From Eudorina sp. 2006-703-Eu-15 (taxonomy: Eukaryota; Chlorophyta; Chlorophyceae; Chlamydomonadales; Volvocaceae): DNA of 64,000 nt. Below the pieces are notes generated by a model that ran no database searches, was not told the DNA's origin, and worked only from the letters and a program-made list of their open reading frames with translations. This document shows positions 12,601-20,659 of this stretch, in pieces. The position numbers were made by a program, and so were the translations under genes. The stretch lies in the NCBI GenBank assembly GCA_003117195.1, contig BDSI01000129.1, positions 186,001 through 250,000 on the forward strand. The letters run 5' to 3'. The first letter of the stretch is position 1. Every line of letters starts with the position of its first letter.

Positions 12601-15064
12601 CGGTGGTATTGCTTGCGCTACCATCTGCCGTACTCCGCGCGTCAGGCGGCGGCAACGCTGTCGGCGCCATGGCGCCGCAGACCATCATCGCGTCGCCGCT
12701 GACGGCGGCGGCCACATCCGCAAGATTTCGCGGCGACTGGTAGTACGACAGCGCCGACCCGTCGGTCCATACCGCCGGCTCTGCCGTACCATTTGCGGCG
12801 TACCCGATCCAGTACAGACTCGCGGCGGCCAGTCCCCGCAGGATGGCCGCCTGCGTCCCCGCGTCGTACAGAGATGCTGACGTCATATCGTACGACGCAC
12901 ACAGATCATCTGGACTCATGGCTGACACAGCGCCGAACACGACAGCGGCCGCCTCGTACTGTGGCGGCAGCACGTGACTGTAACGGTTGTTGCCGTACAG
13001 CGCGGACCACTGTACATCCTCACCGGGGCCCGTACGGGCCTCACAAGCGAAGCCAGCGGCGCCTCCGGCGGCGCCGCCGCCGCACGGCGCCGGGTGCCAT
13101 TCGGCGCTCAAGGTGTCGTACTGCACGCAGTCCGCGCCCGGCGCCGCCGCCGCCGCGCCGTCAGCACCCCGCGTGAACGCCTCAAAACCCCATGTTGCAC
13201 CGCCGGCCCACTTGTACGACAGCTCATTCGTTGCGTCGCTGTCGTTGCCGCTGCGACTCAGGCCCATCCATAGCCGCCGCTGCGGCATCAACAGCGCCTG
13301 CCGTACAGCCGCGGCCTCAGCCTCCGAGCGGGTCAGCAGGAGGTCGCCGCCGCAGGCGGCGCAGATCGCCGCCGCCGCTGCTTGTGTCACCGCTGTGTCG
13401 TACATGCTATACTCGAGGACATCGGACGCCCCTAAGAGCGCGTTGCCGCCACCGCCGCTGTTTGTGCTGCTGCCGCTCCTAGAAAGCGCCGTGGGCAGCA
13501 GAGCGCGACGCGGCGGCTGCTGAGGCAGGGCGCCGCCGTAGGACGCCTGCCAGCGGGGGCAGGACACAGCCAGCGGGGGCGCAGGACACAGCCAGGGGGC
13601 GCAGGACACAGCCAGTGGGGGCGCAGGACACAGCCAGTGGAGGCGCAGGACACAGCCAGTGGGGGCGCAGGACACAGCCAGTGGGGGCGCAGGACACAGC
13701 CAGTGGGGGCGCAGGTAACAGCCAGTGGGGGCGCAGGACACAGCCACAGCCAGTCGCTTGCGTCAACCAATCTCAGGGCGCCCGTGGAGGCAAGTGGCAG
13801 CCTCCCTCAGGCCCCTCACCCACCCAACCCAGCCACCCACCCACCCACCACCCACCCGACGCACTTCCGTCGTCCGTCGGTTTCTTTCCCCCGGGGGCAT
13901 GCCAGGTGCACTCCCTTTGCGTCAATCCTCCGAGCGCCTATCAGTTTCTCCATGGCTCACATTCAACCCATACCCGATGCGCCGTCCGCCCTGGAGTTGT
14001 CCTACTTGGCCACTACCTACGAATCCCGCACATCATTGGATTATTGGATTGAGTTTGCCTCTCATTACGCCGCGCCCCGGGTTTGACGCCCCCTGGTGCG
14101 CCACCACCCACCTCCGCCCACGGCCTCAGCCCGTCGGACGCCACGAGGGACACACGGACGGCGCCGGGCGGCGTTTGGTACGCGCGGGGAGCGCCGGCCG
14201 CGCCCGAGGCCAGCTGGCTTGGGCCCATGACCCAGGGTGCCCCCGCCGCCGCCGCCGCCGCCGGCGACTGCCTCAGGATGCTGCGGACGACCAGATCGGA
14301 GCCATCCAGCGCCAAAGCCGCCGACTGCTGCACCGCGGCTGTCCAACGGGGAAGAGGGTTCGCGGGCGGCACAGCACCGCGCGGGGTTGGCGGGGTTGGC
14401 GGCGTTGGCGGCGGTGTCGTTTCATCGCGGTGTTTCAATTTGCGGCGCGTCCTTTCTTGGCATGTGCTTTTAGAATTGTAGCCCCGCCCTGATATCGTGA
14501 TATGGCCGCTCGACCCCGCGGTGCCCTGACACTCACCCAGGCGGGGCCTAGAGCCTAGAGCCTAGAGCGCGTCGGTCAGGCGTCACCAACCAGGGCTGTG
14601 TATGGCAGTCCTCGAGCAGCGGACAGCCGAACCGGGAACACCCTGATGGCCCACCTTGCTTTGAGAACCTCGCACCTTGGAGGACCGAAGGAAGACGCAT
14701 ACACACACCATACATACACACACAAACTACGTCATCTCAACCCAAGACCGCGCGCGGGACGGGATTCACGCGACTTACTGCCGTTTACGGCGTTGGTGGG
14801 CGCCAGCGCCGCAAGCCACCCCGTGGTGGCGCTGGAGGCCCCGCCGCTGTCCCCGACCAGCGGGTACGCGGCGGCTGCACACTGCGCCGCCGAAAGGTCG
14901 CCGCATTGCAGCTCGAGGCGCAGGTGCGTCGACGTGCCAAGTTGGCCAGCCCAGAGGACCAGGACGCATAGGGTAATACCCAGAGGGGGCAGGAAATGCT
15001 GGGTATGGCGTCGAAGCTGAGGGAGGAGTACTGCTGGCCCGCCCTCGTACCCGAAGGCCGGCAT
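1..15064 (-). CDS. Giant multi-domain lectin: about 9 CTLDs, nested F5/8C, jacalin-like domain, Pro-rich rod (3' end off the window)
   Basis: Not a known named gene. Exons in transcription order: 15064-14779, 14338-14112, 13547-12123, 11879-11809, 11205-10792, 10400-10353, 9903-9086, 8726-8010, about 7715-7357 (right edge uncertain), 6856-6777, 6094-6055, 5636-5428, 4879-4720, 4480-4334, 3905-2950, 2701-2627, 2317-2207, 1333-946 and 697 to beyond 1. Every join except the right edge of exon 9 is GT..AG with matching phase. The product, about 2,400 aa in this window, has a hydrophobic segment near residues 24-45 and then a chain of C-type-lectin-like domains marked by WIGLSD, GGHL and CxxxLPFVC-type motifs. 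It also carries a fucolectin-type domain, a jacalin-like region and an SPxPP rod. N-glycosylation sequons are frequent, which fits a secreted or cell-surface glycoprotein. A role in the extracellular matrix or in cell recognition is inference. The gene could be split, but phases and domain continuity favour one transcript. Confidence 0.8.
946..1333 (-). CDS. Lectin gene exon 18: CTLD-9
   Basis: A 388-nt exon between acceptor CTCTGCAG and donor GTACGG. After [20 protein letters not shown] comes a long Gly/Ala run, then [20 protein letters not shown], a second Ala run, [19 protein letters not shown] and [10 protein letters not shown]. The CDALGGEL and FWLGL...TWLG elements identify the first half of a CTLD. 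It ends in phase 1 and joins exon 19. Confidence 0.75.
1545..2075. repeat. 19-20-bp pyrimidine-rich intronic minisatellite
   Basis: About 27 copies of CCCCAGCCCCTTCCTCCCTC with 5-bp and 10-bp indels, inside the lectin intron between exons 17 and 18. The plus strand is almost pure pyrimidine plus CAG, so each unit resembles a splice acceptor for a plus-strand transcript. The many ORFs through it are artefacts. Confidence 0.9.
2207..2701 (-). CDS. Lectin gene exons 16-17: end of CTLD-8
   Basis: Exon 16 (2701-2627, 75 nt) encodes [20 protein letters not shown] and continues to PHLE, with donor GTAAGC. Exon 17 (2317-2207, 111 nt) encodes [20 protein letters not shown] and then ACVRGAG, with donor GTGCGT. 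These supply cysteines 2-4 of CTLD-8. Both are in phase 0, like the neighbouring exons. Confidence 0.7.
2950..3905 (-). CDS. Lectin gene exon 15: CTLD-7 and first part of CTLD-8
   Basis: A 956-nt exon with acceptor CCGCAG and donor GTAGGT. CTLD-7 shows [19 protein letters not shown], a variable [39 protein letters not shown] and a later ALCQAS. CTLD-8 begins [11 protein letters not shown], then [16 protein letters not shown]. An Ala/Gly/Met-rich insertion follows, then [15 protein letters not shown] and AAGILVEVQ. Numerous NxT/S sites fit an extracellular protein. Confidence 0.78.
4334..5636 (-). CDS. Lectin gene exons 12-14: jacalin-like (beta-prism) region
   Basis: Exons are 5636-5428, 4879-4720 and 4480-4334, all phase-consistent. 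Exon 12 ends with [16 protein letters not shown]. Exon 13 has [25 protein letters not shown] and [13 protein letters not shown]. Exon 14 has RMSPWFGAG, then [22 protein letters not shown]. The order (Ile/Val strand with YG, GGxGG, a strand like 'E-x-V-x-x-V-x-G', LxFxTxxG, a final GL...I..LxxxW) matches jacalin/ZG16-type lectins. This is pattern recognition without an alignment. The alternative is an unassigned beta-rich module between CTLDs. Confidence 0.55.
5224..5335. repeat. Short tandem duplication in lectin intron
   Basis: GCTGATTGGGCCTGCCAGCC begins at 5224 and again at 5294. Both copies run into CGCGGCC and then CTCGGCCCGGAC. The second copy lacks a 12-bp internal segment. It lies in the intron between exons 12 and 13. 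Confidence 0.75.
6055..7715 (-). CDS. Lectin gene exons 9-11: remainder of CTLD-6
   Basis: Exon 9 ends at 7357 (donor GTACGG) and encodes [23 protein letters not shown] and [13 protein letters not shown]. Its acceptor is unresolved: the frame stays open to about 7800, and a phase-0 acceptor at 7715 is the best candidate. Exon 10 is 6856-6777 ([18 protein letters not shown]). Exon 11 is only 40 nt, 6094-6055 ([13 protein letters not shown]). Together they give the second half of a CTLD with a QPD motif, the galactose-type signature in classical C-type lectins, and the final Cys pair. Phases agree at 7357/6856, 6777/6094 and 6055/5636. Confidence 0.65.
8010..8726 (-). CDS. Lectin gene exon 8: rest of CTLD-5, start of CTLD-6
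   Basis: A 717-nt exon in phase 0 at both ends. It starts [19 protein letters not shown], which completes helix 1 of CTLD-5 from the previous exon. Then come [11 protein letters not shown] and an Ala-rich loop with NGT sequons. The domain closes with [17 protein letters not shown], then [12 protein letters not shown]. After an Ala/Arg-rich linker CTLD-6 starts with [15 protein letters not shown] and continues [18 protein letters not shown]. The exon ends at DWDELRDLM with donor GTGGGT. A run of nine Gly codons lies in the CTLD-6 loop. Confidence 0.82.
9086..9903 (-). CDS. Lectin gene exon 7: end of CTLD-3, all of CTLD-4, start of CTLD-5
   Basis: An 818-nt exon. It opens with [16 protein letters not shown], then a Ser/Gly-rich stretch, then [19 protein letters not shown]. 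This is the missing C-terminal third of CTLD-3. CTLD-4 is complete and the most canonical of the set: [52 protein letters not shown] and [14 protein letters not shown]. In place of EPN/QPD it has VPD, and no clear WND is seen, so calcium-dependent sugar binding is uncertain. CTLD-5 begins near [18 protein letters not shown]. The donor is GTGGGT. Confidence 0.85.
10353..11205 (-). CDS. Lectin gene exons 5-6: fucolectin-type F5/8C (discoidin) domain
   Basis: Exon 5 is 11205-10792 and exon 6 is the 48-nt piece 10400-10353. The domain starts [17 protein letters not shown], followed by [31 protein letters not shown] and [12 protein letters not shown]. Exon 6 supplies [12 protein letters not shown], the usual last strand. 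This order is that of the eel-fucolectin/tachylectin-4 (FTP) subfamily of F5/8 type C domains. The vicinal Cys pair and the RxDxxxxR part of the fucose motif are present (RRDCCGER). The expected His 25 residues upstream is Ala, so fucose binding is doubtful. Donors are GTACGT and GTGAGC. Confidence 0.82.
11809..11879 (-). CDS. Lectin gene exon 4: CTLD-3 core strand
   Basis: A 71-nt exon with acceptor CCCGCAG and donor GTGCGC. It continues the CTLD-3 frame from IWLDLK to give [20 protein letters not shown], the central FxWxDG/YxNW element of a CTLD. It ends in phase 1 after GAGP. The next exon with matching phase opens a different domain (NVPNLALQ, F5/8C), so the CTLD is interrupted here before its final two cysteines. 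Confidence 0.75.
12123..13547 (-). CDS. Lectin gene exon 3: CTLD-1, CTLD-2 and first half of CTLD-3
   Basis: One 1,425-nt exon. CTLD-1 shows [30 protein letters not shown], a Trp-rich core, [18 protein letters not shown] and GFACEA, which is the classical order C1, WxGL, C2, W, C3, C4. CTLD-2 follows with [39 protein letters not shown], and a late Cys pair (AASCG and SPLCAG) after an Ala/Asp/Asn-rich insertion. CTLD-3 starts near [11 protein letters not shown], with [16 protein letters not shown] and IWLDLK at the donor GTAAGG. Neither complete domain has a clean EPN or QPD calcium-sugar motif. The acceptor lies just inside a 22-bp minisatellite that fills the preceding intron. Confidence 0.8.
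13549..13748. repeat. 22-bp minisatellite in lectin intron 2
   Basis: About nine copies of CAGGACACAGCCAGTGGGGG plus CG, ending against the acceptor of exon 3. Units differ by 1-2 bases and one is short. The Cys/Pro-rich minus-strand translation is not thought to be coding. Confidence 0.85.
14112..15064 (-). CDS. Lectin gene exons 1-2: N-terminus with hydrophobic signal/anchor segment
   Basis: Exon 1 is 15064-14779, with ATG at 15064 and donor GTAAGT. Exon 2 is 14338-14112, with donor GTGGGT. The first 23 residues are mostly polar or basic (QLRRH), followed by [17 protein letters not shown], which can act as a long-n-region signal peptide or a type II anchor. The rest of exon 1 has two Cys and a Ser/Ala-rich stretch. 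Exon 2 begins [13 protein letters not shown] and is not recognised. The ATG is the first in frame before the hydrophobic run. An upstream exon cannot be excluded, because no promoter element was identified in the AT-rich DNA to the right. Confidence 0.55.
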
Positions 15065-16850
15065 CCGCGCCGCGGTAGCAACTCACAGCCAGTACGTGAA
15101 GGCTCCTTGAGTTCAAAGGACGTCAGTTGGCGCCTGGTACGGTCGTCTAAGTAGCGAACTGACCAGACTGTGTGCGGCGCCGTGAGGATTGAAGGAAACC
15201 ACTTTCATACAGCAAATCAATCATGATTATAAGAATACTTCATATTAATATTCGTATAGCCTTGACCAACGACGCCTGGAGGTTGCCATCTGGACGTTGC
15301 GGTCACTTCCAGAAGCCTTAAGATAATCCTGACAGTACTTCATTGATTTTGCCTACAAAGAGGAAAATAACATGATGTCTGGCATTTGGTGATTGGAGGG
15401 GGCTTTCGTCTTAGTCCAACGGGAGGTCTCTGAAGTAAAAATTGTGGCGAGGTAGCAGCGATACAACGGAAGGACCTACTGGCATCAGACATGAAGTCGG
15501 CTGTACTCTCCCTTGCCCTGCCTGGTACCCACCCGTTGCATCGAAGCCTTCAGCCCTGGCCAGCCCGCGACGATCAGACGTAACCTTAGCAACCCAATTT
15601 TGACTCAATGATAATGTGGATAGGTGGATTTCGTGATGAAGTAAACACGTTCATTTGGTGACACAGTAAGCTTTTGCGGAGGTGCGCGTAGTCGAATTTA
15701 CCCTGGCAAGCTAACACTGCCCTTGGGTGCTCTGCACATCAATATCAAGTCCATCCTAACACAAACAGGTATGTGTCAATGCGATGATGGTGATTCCACG
15801 AAGTTCGTATTCGATATGGACGTACCAACGCCGCCGTGCAGCCCGCCGCGTAATGGTTGTTTCAATGACATGGTGTCATTTACTCGAATTTCTTATACAT
15901 TAATCTTGTATATTGAATTGCTGTATCGCAAAAAAAGGTTGCCCAGCTCAATGCAACGCAGATGTCCGGACCTTAATTATAGTCATTATATAATGTGCAG
16001 CTAATTCTTCGATGTTGAATTCAACCTGGAATCCATGTGACGTCCGATACGGTTGTCTACCGCACTACCGGATTCGTTCTTGTCCGAAATCAATTGAGAC
16101 ATTTCGACCGTTTCCCACGCACATTGTTTCATGAAATCATTAACAAATGGCTTATATGCTTGAACTCGTACGCTGTCGTCCACAGCCGTTGCGATAGATG
16201 ATAACCTAGCTGCAGTACGCTGCAGTATTGCTATGACTACACCGTCGGCGTATTACATACAGGTGTTAACCCACGCCTTCATATTTCTCAAGACCCTTCA
16301 AAGGCAACCCTTTAAACCCTCAAATGCTGCACACTGGTGCCCAGCGCGGTCAGCATCCCCGTCACGCAAACCAACGCTATTGAGCCGTGAGTCCGCAGGT
16401 GTGGCATGCATAGTCATTATCCGGAGCATTCCTCACGTATCGTCTGATAACGAGGCCATTATACGGTAACAGCTGTAACCACGCCCTACACACGAGCCTT
16501 TGACATCCGCGCACACGAGCTCCCTGATACGCAGATGGAGCCAGGCGCTGTTGCCTTTCCGGAGTCCCTATCACCGAGGATTCGAGGCTCCTCCGAAGGG
16601 TAATGCCGTTGTCCGCGCGACCGTTGGTCCTCGTTGCCAGCGCGAGTTGGTGGTCGCCGGCGCCAGGACATGAGCGCGTGTCAGCGTCTCTGGAGGGGAC
16701 GGCCTGGGAGCGGGGGTAATCTGGAAAAAAAAGAACGAACCCGGGCACACCCAGGAATTGTCAGCATACTTACGTGGCGAGGTGCCTGCACAGCAGTGGA
16801 AGTATAGAGACTGCGCGCGGGCGCGTGGCGGCGAGGCCGCGCTGCCGCCG
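15065..16850. other. Intergenic, partly AT-rich DNA upstream of the lectin gene
   Basis: Composition drops clearly in GC from about 15170 to 16250 compared with the flanks. No ORF with recognisable protein features, RNA gene or tandem repeat was seen. It would hold the promoter of the lectin gene (minus strand), but no specific element can be assigned. Confidence 0.4.
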
Positions 16851-16917
16851 GTGCAGCAGCAAGCAAAGTGCGGACCCGACCCAACCCGAAAACAACAGAT
16901 ACATTACCGACCTGTAA

Positions 16918-17213
16918 TGTAACCGTTACAAGGTGGACCCGTATCCCGACCGGGTGTTCCAACGGGCCCAGATAGCTCGTAGGTGCCTCGTCTCATCAAC
17001 CCCTACCATGGACTGCGCACCCACTCTCCATCACCCGCGGGGGGGTCACGCAGCCACACCGGCCAACACACCAGGTTACCAGCGCGCCAGGATTGCCTCT
17101 CCTGGAAACCGCGCCAGACCCGCCTAATCACCCGGCGGTGAGGGAACCGGAATTCGAACCGCGGATCTCTGGACAGAATACCAGTGTCGTCGTCGTTCCC
17201 ATTAGACTCCCCC
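16918..17213 (-). mobile_element. SINE-like repeat with tRNA-like head (copy 1)
   Basis: Read on the minus strand, the element starts with a tRNA-like head (17213-17140) and continues to a tail ending TTGTAACGGTTACATTACAG. Related sequence occurs at about 24130-24465 (shared blocks ACGGGCCCAGATAG, CTCATCAACCCCT, CCGGCCAACACACCAG, TGGAAAC-GCGCCAGA). The tail alone occurs at 28911-28970. Shared blocks, tRNA-like head and tail-only copies are what a 5'-truncating SINE family would show. Target-site duplications were not identified for this copy. Confidence 0.6.
17140..17213 (-). other. Degenerate tRNA-like sequence (SINE head)
   Basis: 74 nt. The 5' GGGGGAG can pair over 7 positions (with G-U) with 3' TTCCCTC. 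A B-box-like GGTTCGAATTC lies in the T-arm position, AGTCTAATGGG in the D-arm/A-box position, and CTGG...CCAG forms a possible anticodon stem around an 8-nt loop. T-stem pairing is poor. The body resembles eukaryotic tRNA-Gln/Glu, but the defects argue against a working tRNA gene. Confidence 0.45.
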
Positions 17214-17297
17214 CTGACCTGTGGTTGCGGAAGGTGCAGCCGGGCACGGGGGGGCAGGGCGGAGACCAGAGTGCCTAGGATGCGGGGTATGAAGCGA

Positions 17298-17388
17298 GGA
17301 TCAAGAAGCGGAGTTCTCCGGAAAGATGCCGCACCGATGGAGACGCCTCCGGTGCGGCATCCTTCCGGAGAACTCCGCTTCTTGATCC
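17298..17388. repeat. Near-perfect 39-bp inverted repeat (hairpin)
   Basis: Left arm 17298-17336 starts GGATCAAGAAGCGGAGTTCT. Right arm 17350-17388 is its reverse complement with one mismatch. The loop is 13 nt. No coding potential. It could be a foldback/MITE remnant or a small-RNA precursor. Confidence 0.85.
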
Positions 17389-17836
17389 TTCAAAGGATGC
17401 TAGCTATGTAACACGACGCTTCGATGTTCGATGTGTCCGACGAAAGCTACGGTTACCTGCGTCATGGCAGGGATTGTGGCGTGCACGCGCTGTCCTTTTC
17501 ATACGCTCAATTTCGTACCCGATTTTGCCGGATACGGCAAAAGAGGGATAGCCTAGGGAACGGCGTGGGACCCGTACACTGGTACAAAGCGGTAATCTGC
17601 TGGTTGGATGGTTGGTTGGTTGGATGGTTGTTACACGACAAGCACGGTAATAATGGAAGAACCGGATCAACTGGCGACGACAAAAAGACCCGAGTTTTCA
17701 CAGCGAGGGAACGAGGCAGCCGGCTACAGCAACTTGATTACTGAAAACAATGACGTGAACCGTTATGGACATAGACCGATTGCTTGCACGGAAGGCAGTT
17801 GCGGTTGGCGACACGCAACTTGCTTGCTGCAACTTG

Positions 17837-18190
17837 GCCGCATGGCTTGCATGCAAGGGCGGCTACATTGGGCAGCCCGGCCGTATGGACTGACAGGCAG
17901 GGCGGCCCCGTTGTGAAGCCCCGCCTTATGGCTTGCCCGGTTGGGCGGCTCTCTTGGCTGCCCAGCTGTATGGCTTGGCAGTACCGCTCCATTGGCCAAC
18001 CCGGCCATACAGCCTGGCAGGTGGGCATTGCTTGGCCAGCCCGGCCACTTGTCTTGTAAGATCGGCGGCTCCATTGGCCAGCAGCCCGGCCGTATGGCAT
18101 GTCAGGGCGGTGGCTCCGTTGGCAAGCCTGACCGTACGGCATGTGAGGGCGTGGCTCGGCTGGCCAGCCCTGCCGTATGGTGTGTCATGG
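17837..18190. repeat. 43-bp diverged minisatellite
   Basis: About eight copies of a roughly 43-bp unit containing GGCCGTATGGCATGTCAGGG, then CGGCTCCATTGGCCAGCC. Copies differ by substitutions and short indels. The Pro/Gly/Cys-rich translations on both strands follow the repeat period and are not regarded as genes. Confidence 0.75.
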
Positions 18191-19044
18191 TTGTCAGAAA
18201 CTCGTCGTTGCGGTCTGAAGACCGCCAGCGTTGTTGCAAGGGCCGGCCTGTTCAATTATCGCCGGCACGAGCGGCCGCTTGCGCAGGTGAAATTTCGAAA
18301 CTCCGCGTTCGGCCTTGCTTGTCAGTTTGTGCCATTACCATGGCCGATGCTATACGACGCAGCAATGCATCCCCCTTCCTGTCGCAGAACAGCAACATTC
18401 ACGCATTTTAATGCAAAATCGGGTTTGCGGCACGCCCTTGCTAGTTGCAATGGTTGCGATCTGAGCAACGGCACCGCCGCGCAATCACGCACCAACCGTT
18501 ACCGTACGCCGTATGGCGCGAACAAGAAGACGAGATGACCGGACGTGTGGACGCATTATCATAGTTATGATTTCCGCAGCGATGTTTCTATCACGGATAA
18601 CCTGACAGCAACGTCTTCGCTGTGATTGATCCTGTCCGTAATCGTGGATGTTGCAGAAATATACTTTTTAAACGAATTGCTTGATTTTAAACTCTGCATA
18701 CTTATTGGAAAGTTATCTTGAGACACATTTGCGCGAGAGTTCGTGGTCTCTGTGTCGGGCCTTCCATGACTGGGGCGCTGACGTGCTTTCGCGTAGACGT
18801 CTGTCAGGGTCTTTTAAACAGTTTTCCTTCAGAGCAGGTTGCCTTGCAGTGCATCACCAGCAAACATCTGCCTCACAACTTCTTCCCTTGACACTTGTTT
18901 GGAGCTTGACGGGCTTTTGAGCGTTGCCCACAAATTCTCGCGTCAGCTTTTTCGCGACTTGTCCACGCCAACGCGCAGCAGCTGTAACACACACATATAT
19001 CTTTGCTCTTCCCACTCCAGCCCGAGGTCGGCGCTGCTCGCATC
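18191..19044. other. Intergenic, promoter-side region of the E1 alpha gene
   Basis: No gene seen. Composition becomes AT-richer from about 18540 to 18720. The 5' UTR and promoter of the downstream plus-strand gene should lie here, but no TATA-like element or initiator could be assigned with confidence. Confidence 0.4.
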
Positions 19045-20619
19045 ATGCAGCAGCGCGGTCGCGCGCTCCTCGTTCGGGTCGCGGGCGCGCTGCTCGCCTC
19101 AGCTTCCGGCGGGTCCCCCGCGGCTTCCTGCTCCCCCTCCTCAGCGCACGCCGCCGCCTCCACAAGGCTGCCCACAGCCCTCCGGTCCCTCCACTCCAGT
19201 CCCCCGGTTGCGGCCGCCGTTACCGTCGGCAGCAGCAGCGGCGGGCAGAGCTCCACGGGCGACGCCTTCCTGGAGGTTCCGGGCGGGAAGCTTCCGTACA
19301 CCCACCAACTGACGTTCGTTGGCGGTACGGACAGCCCTCCGCCCGCCATCCCCTGCTACCGGACCATAGACTCGACGGGGATGGACGTGGGGGACGCGCA
19401 GGTGCCGTACCCGCTCGGCCAGGTACGACCGACCCAGGCGGCGCGCGCATTCACGAATGCGGCAGTGCCGCCACCGGTTCGTGGCGTGCCCTCCTTGGCA
19501 GCTGCTTTGCCCCTCCACCGCCGCGCTTCTATATATTCTATATTCCTCCTTCGGTATTGGTGCAACGCACCAACCACCTTTCTGTGTCCTACATGCCGTA
19601 CATGCCGTACGATCCCTTTGGGGTCCGCTGTAACGTTCATTCATTTGCCATTTGCCGTACATGTCGTACAGGAGCTGGCCCTCCGCATGTACACGTGTAT
19701 GGCGCGGCTGCAGACCATGGACACCCTGTTCTACGAGGCACAGCGCCAGGTGTGTTGTCAGATGAGAGACCCGCCCGACCCAACTTAAGCACCAATATAC
19801 TTACCATATTCACCAGCGCCAAGGTGCGTGTTGAGGCGACTTTTCAGATGACTTCAGACGGTGGGACTTCAGAGGGTGAAGCGGTTGGGCGGTTAAGGCG
19901 GTTGGCGGCGCGGGGCAACGGGGCAACGAACCTGCACGGCGGGCGGGGACTGCCCCCATCGCAGTCCCCGCGGCTGCGGCGTCGCGTGGACCCGAGTACG
20001 CAGTCTCTCGGGCAGTCCCTCAGTCGCCCCGCCGGCGGTACCGCCCTGGACTCCTTTCCTTAACGTTGCGAGTACCACCGGAAAGCTCACCAACCAACCA
20101 ACCAACCAACCAACCCTTCCCCCGATGCGCTGTGCCTTTGTTCGCTCGGGGGTTTTTGCCTTGGCTGGCTGTGGGTGCGTTCAGCGCTCTGAGCCTCTCT
20201 GAGGCTGTGCCAAGCGAGGCTGTGCCGAGTGTGGCTTATGTCTTTGCGGGTTACCTTATCGTGATGCCGTTCATGATATCGCGTTCGCGTGCCGCGCGTG
20301 ACTCCGTAGGCTGCACCGGGTGGAGGGAAGCATCGGCGGTTGGCGGCGCTTGGTGCCATTTGGCAGCAGCACCTGCCACCGCGTCGGCCACCGCACCTGC
20401 CACCGCACCTGCCATCGCATTTGCCACCGCATCGGCCACCGCCAATTGCCCCCATGTGCCACCAACGGCGGGTGACCCGGTCAACGCCCCCCCGCCCTCC
20501 CTTTCCGCCGCCCCCTCCTGCTGCCGCAGGGCCGCTTCTCCTTCTACCTCACGTGTCAGGGCGAGGAGGCCACTAACATCGGATCCGCGGCGGGGCTGGA
20601 CGACAAGGACATGGTGGGT

Positions 20620-20659
<40 letters not shown>

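Noticed and set aside
13555..13770. Minus frame with [17 protein letters not shown] repeats
   Set aside because: Encoded by the 22-bp minisatellite upstream of the exon 3 acceptor; judged intronic.
17140..17213. Functional tRNA gene
   Set aside because: Acceptor pairing and a B box are present, but the T-stem has mismatches, the anticodon loop is 8 nt and the sequence belongs to a dispersed repeat. Treated as a SINE head.
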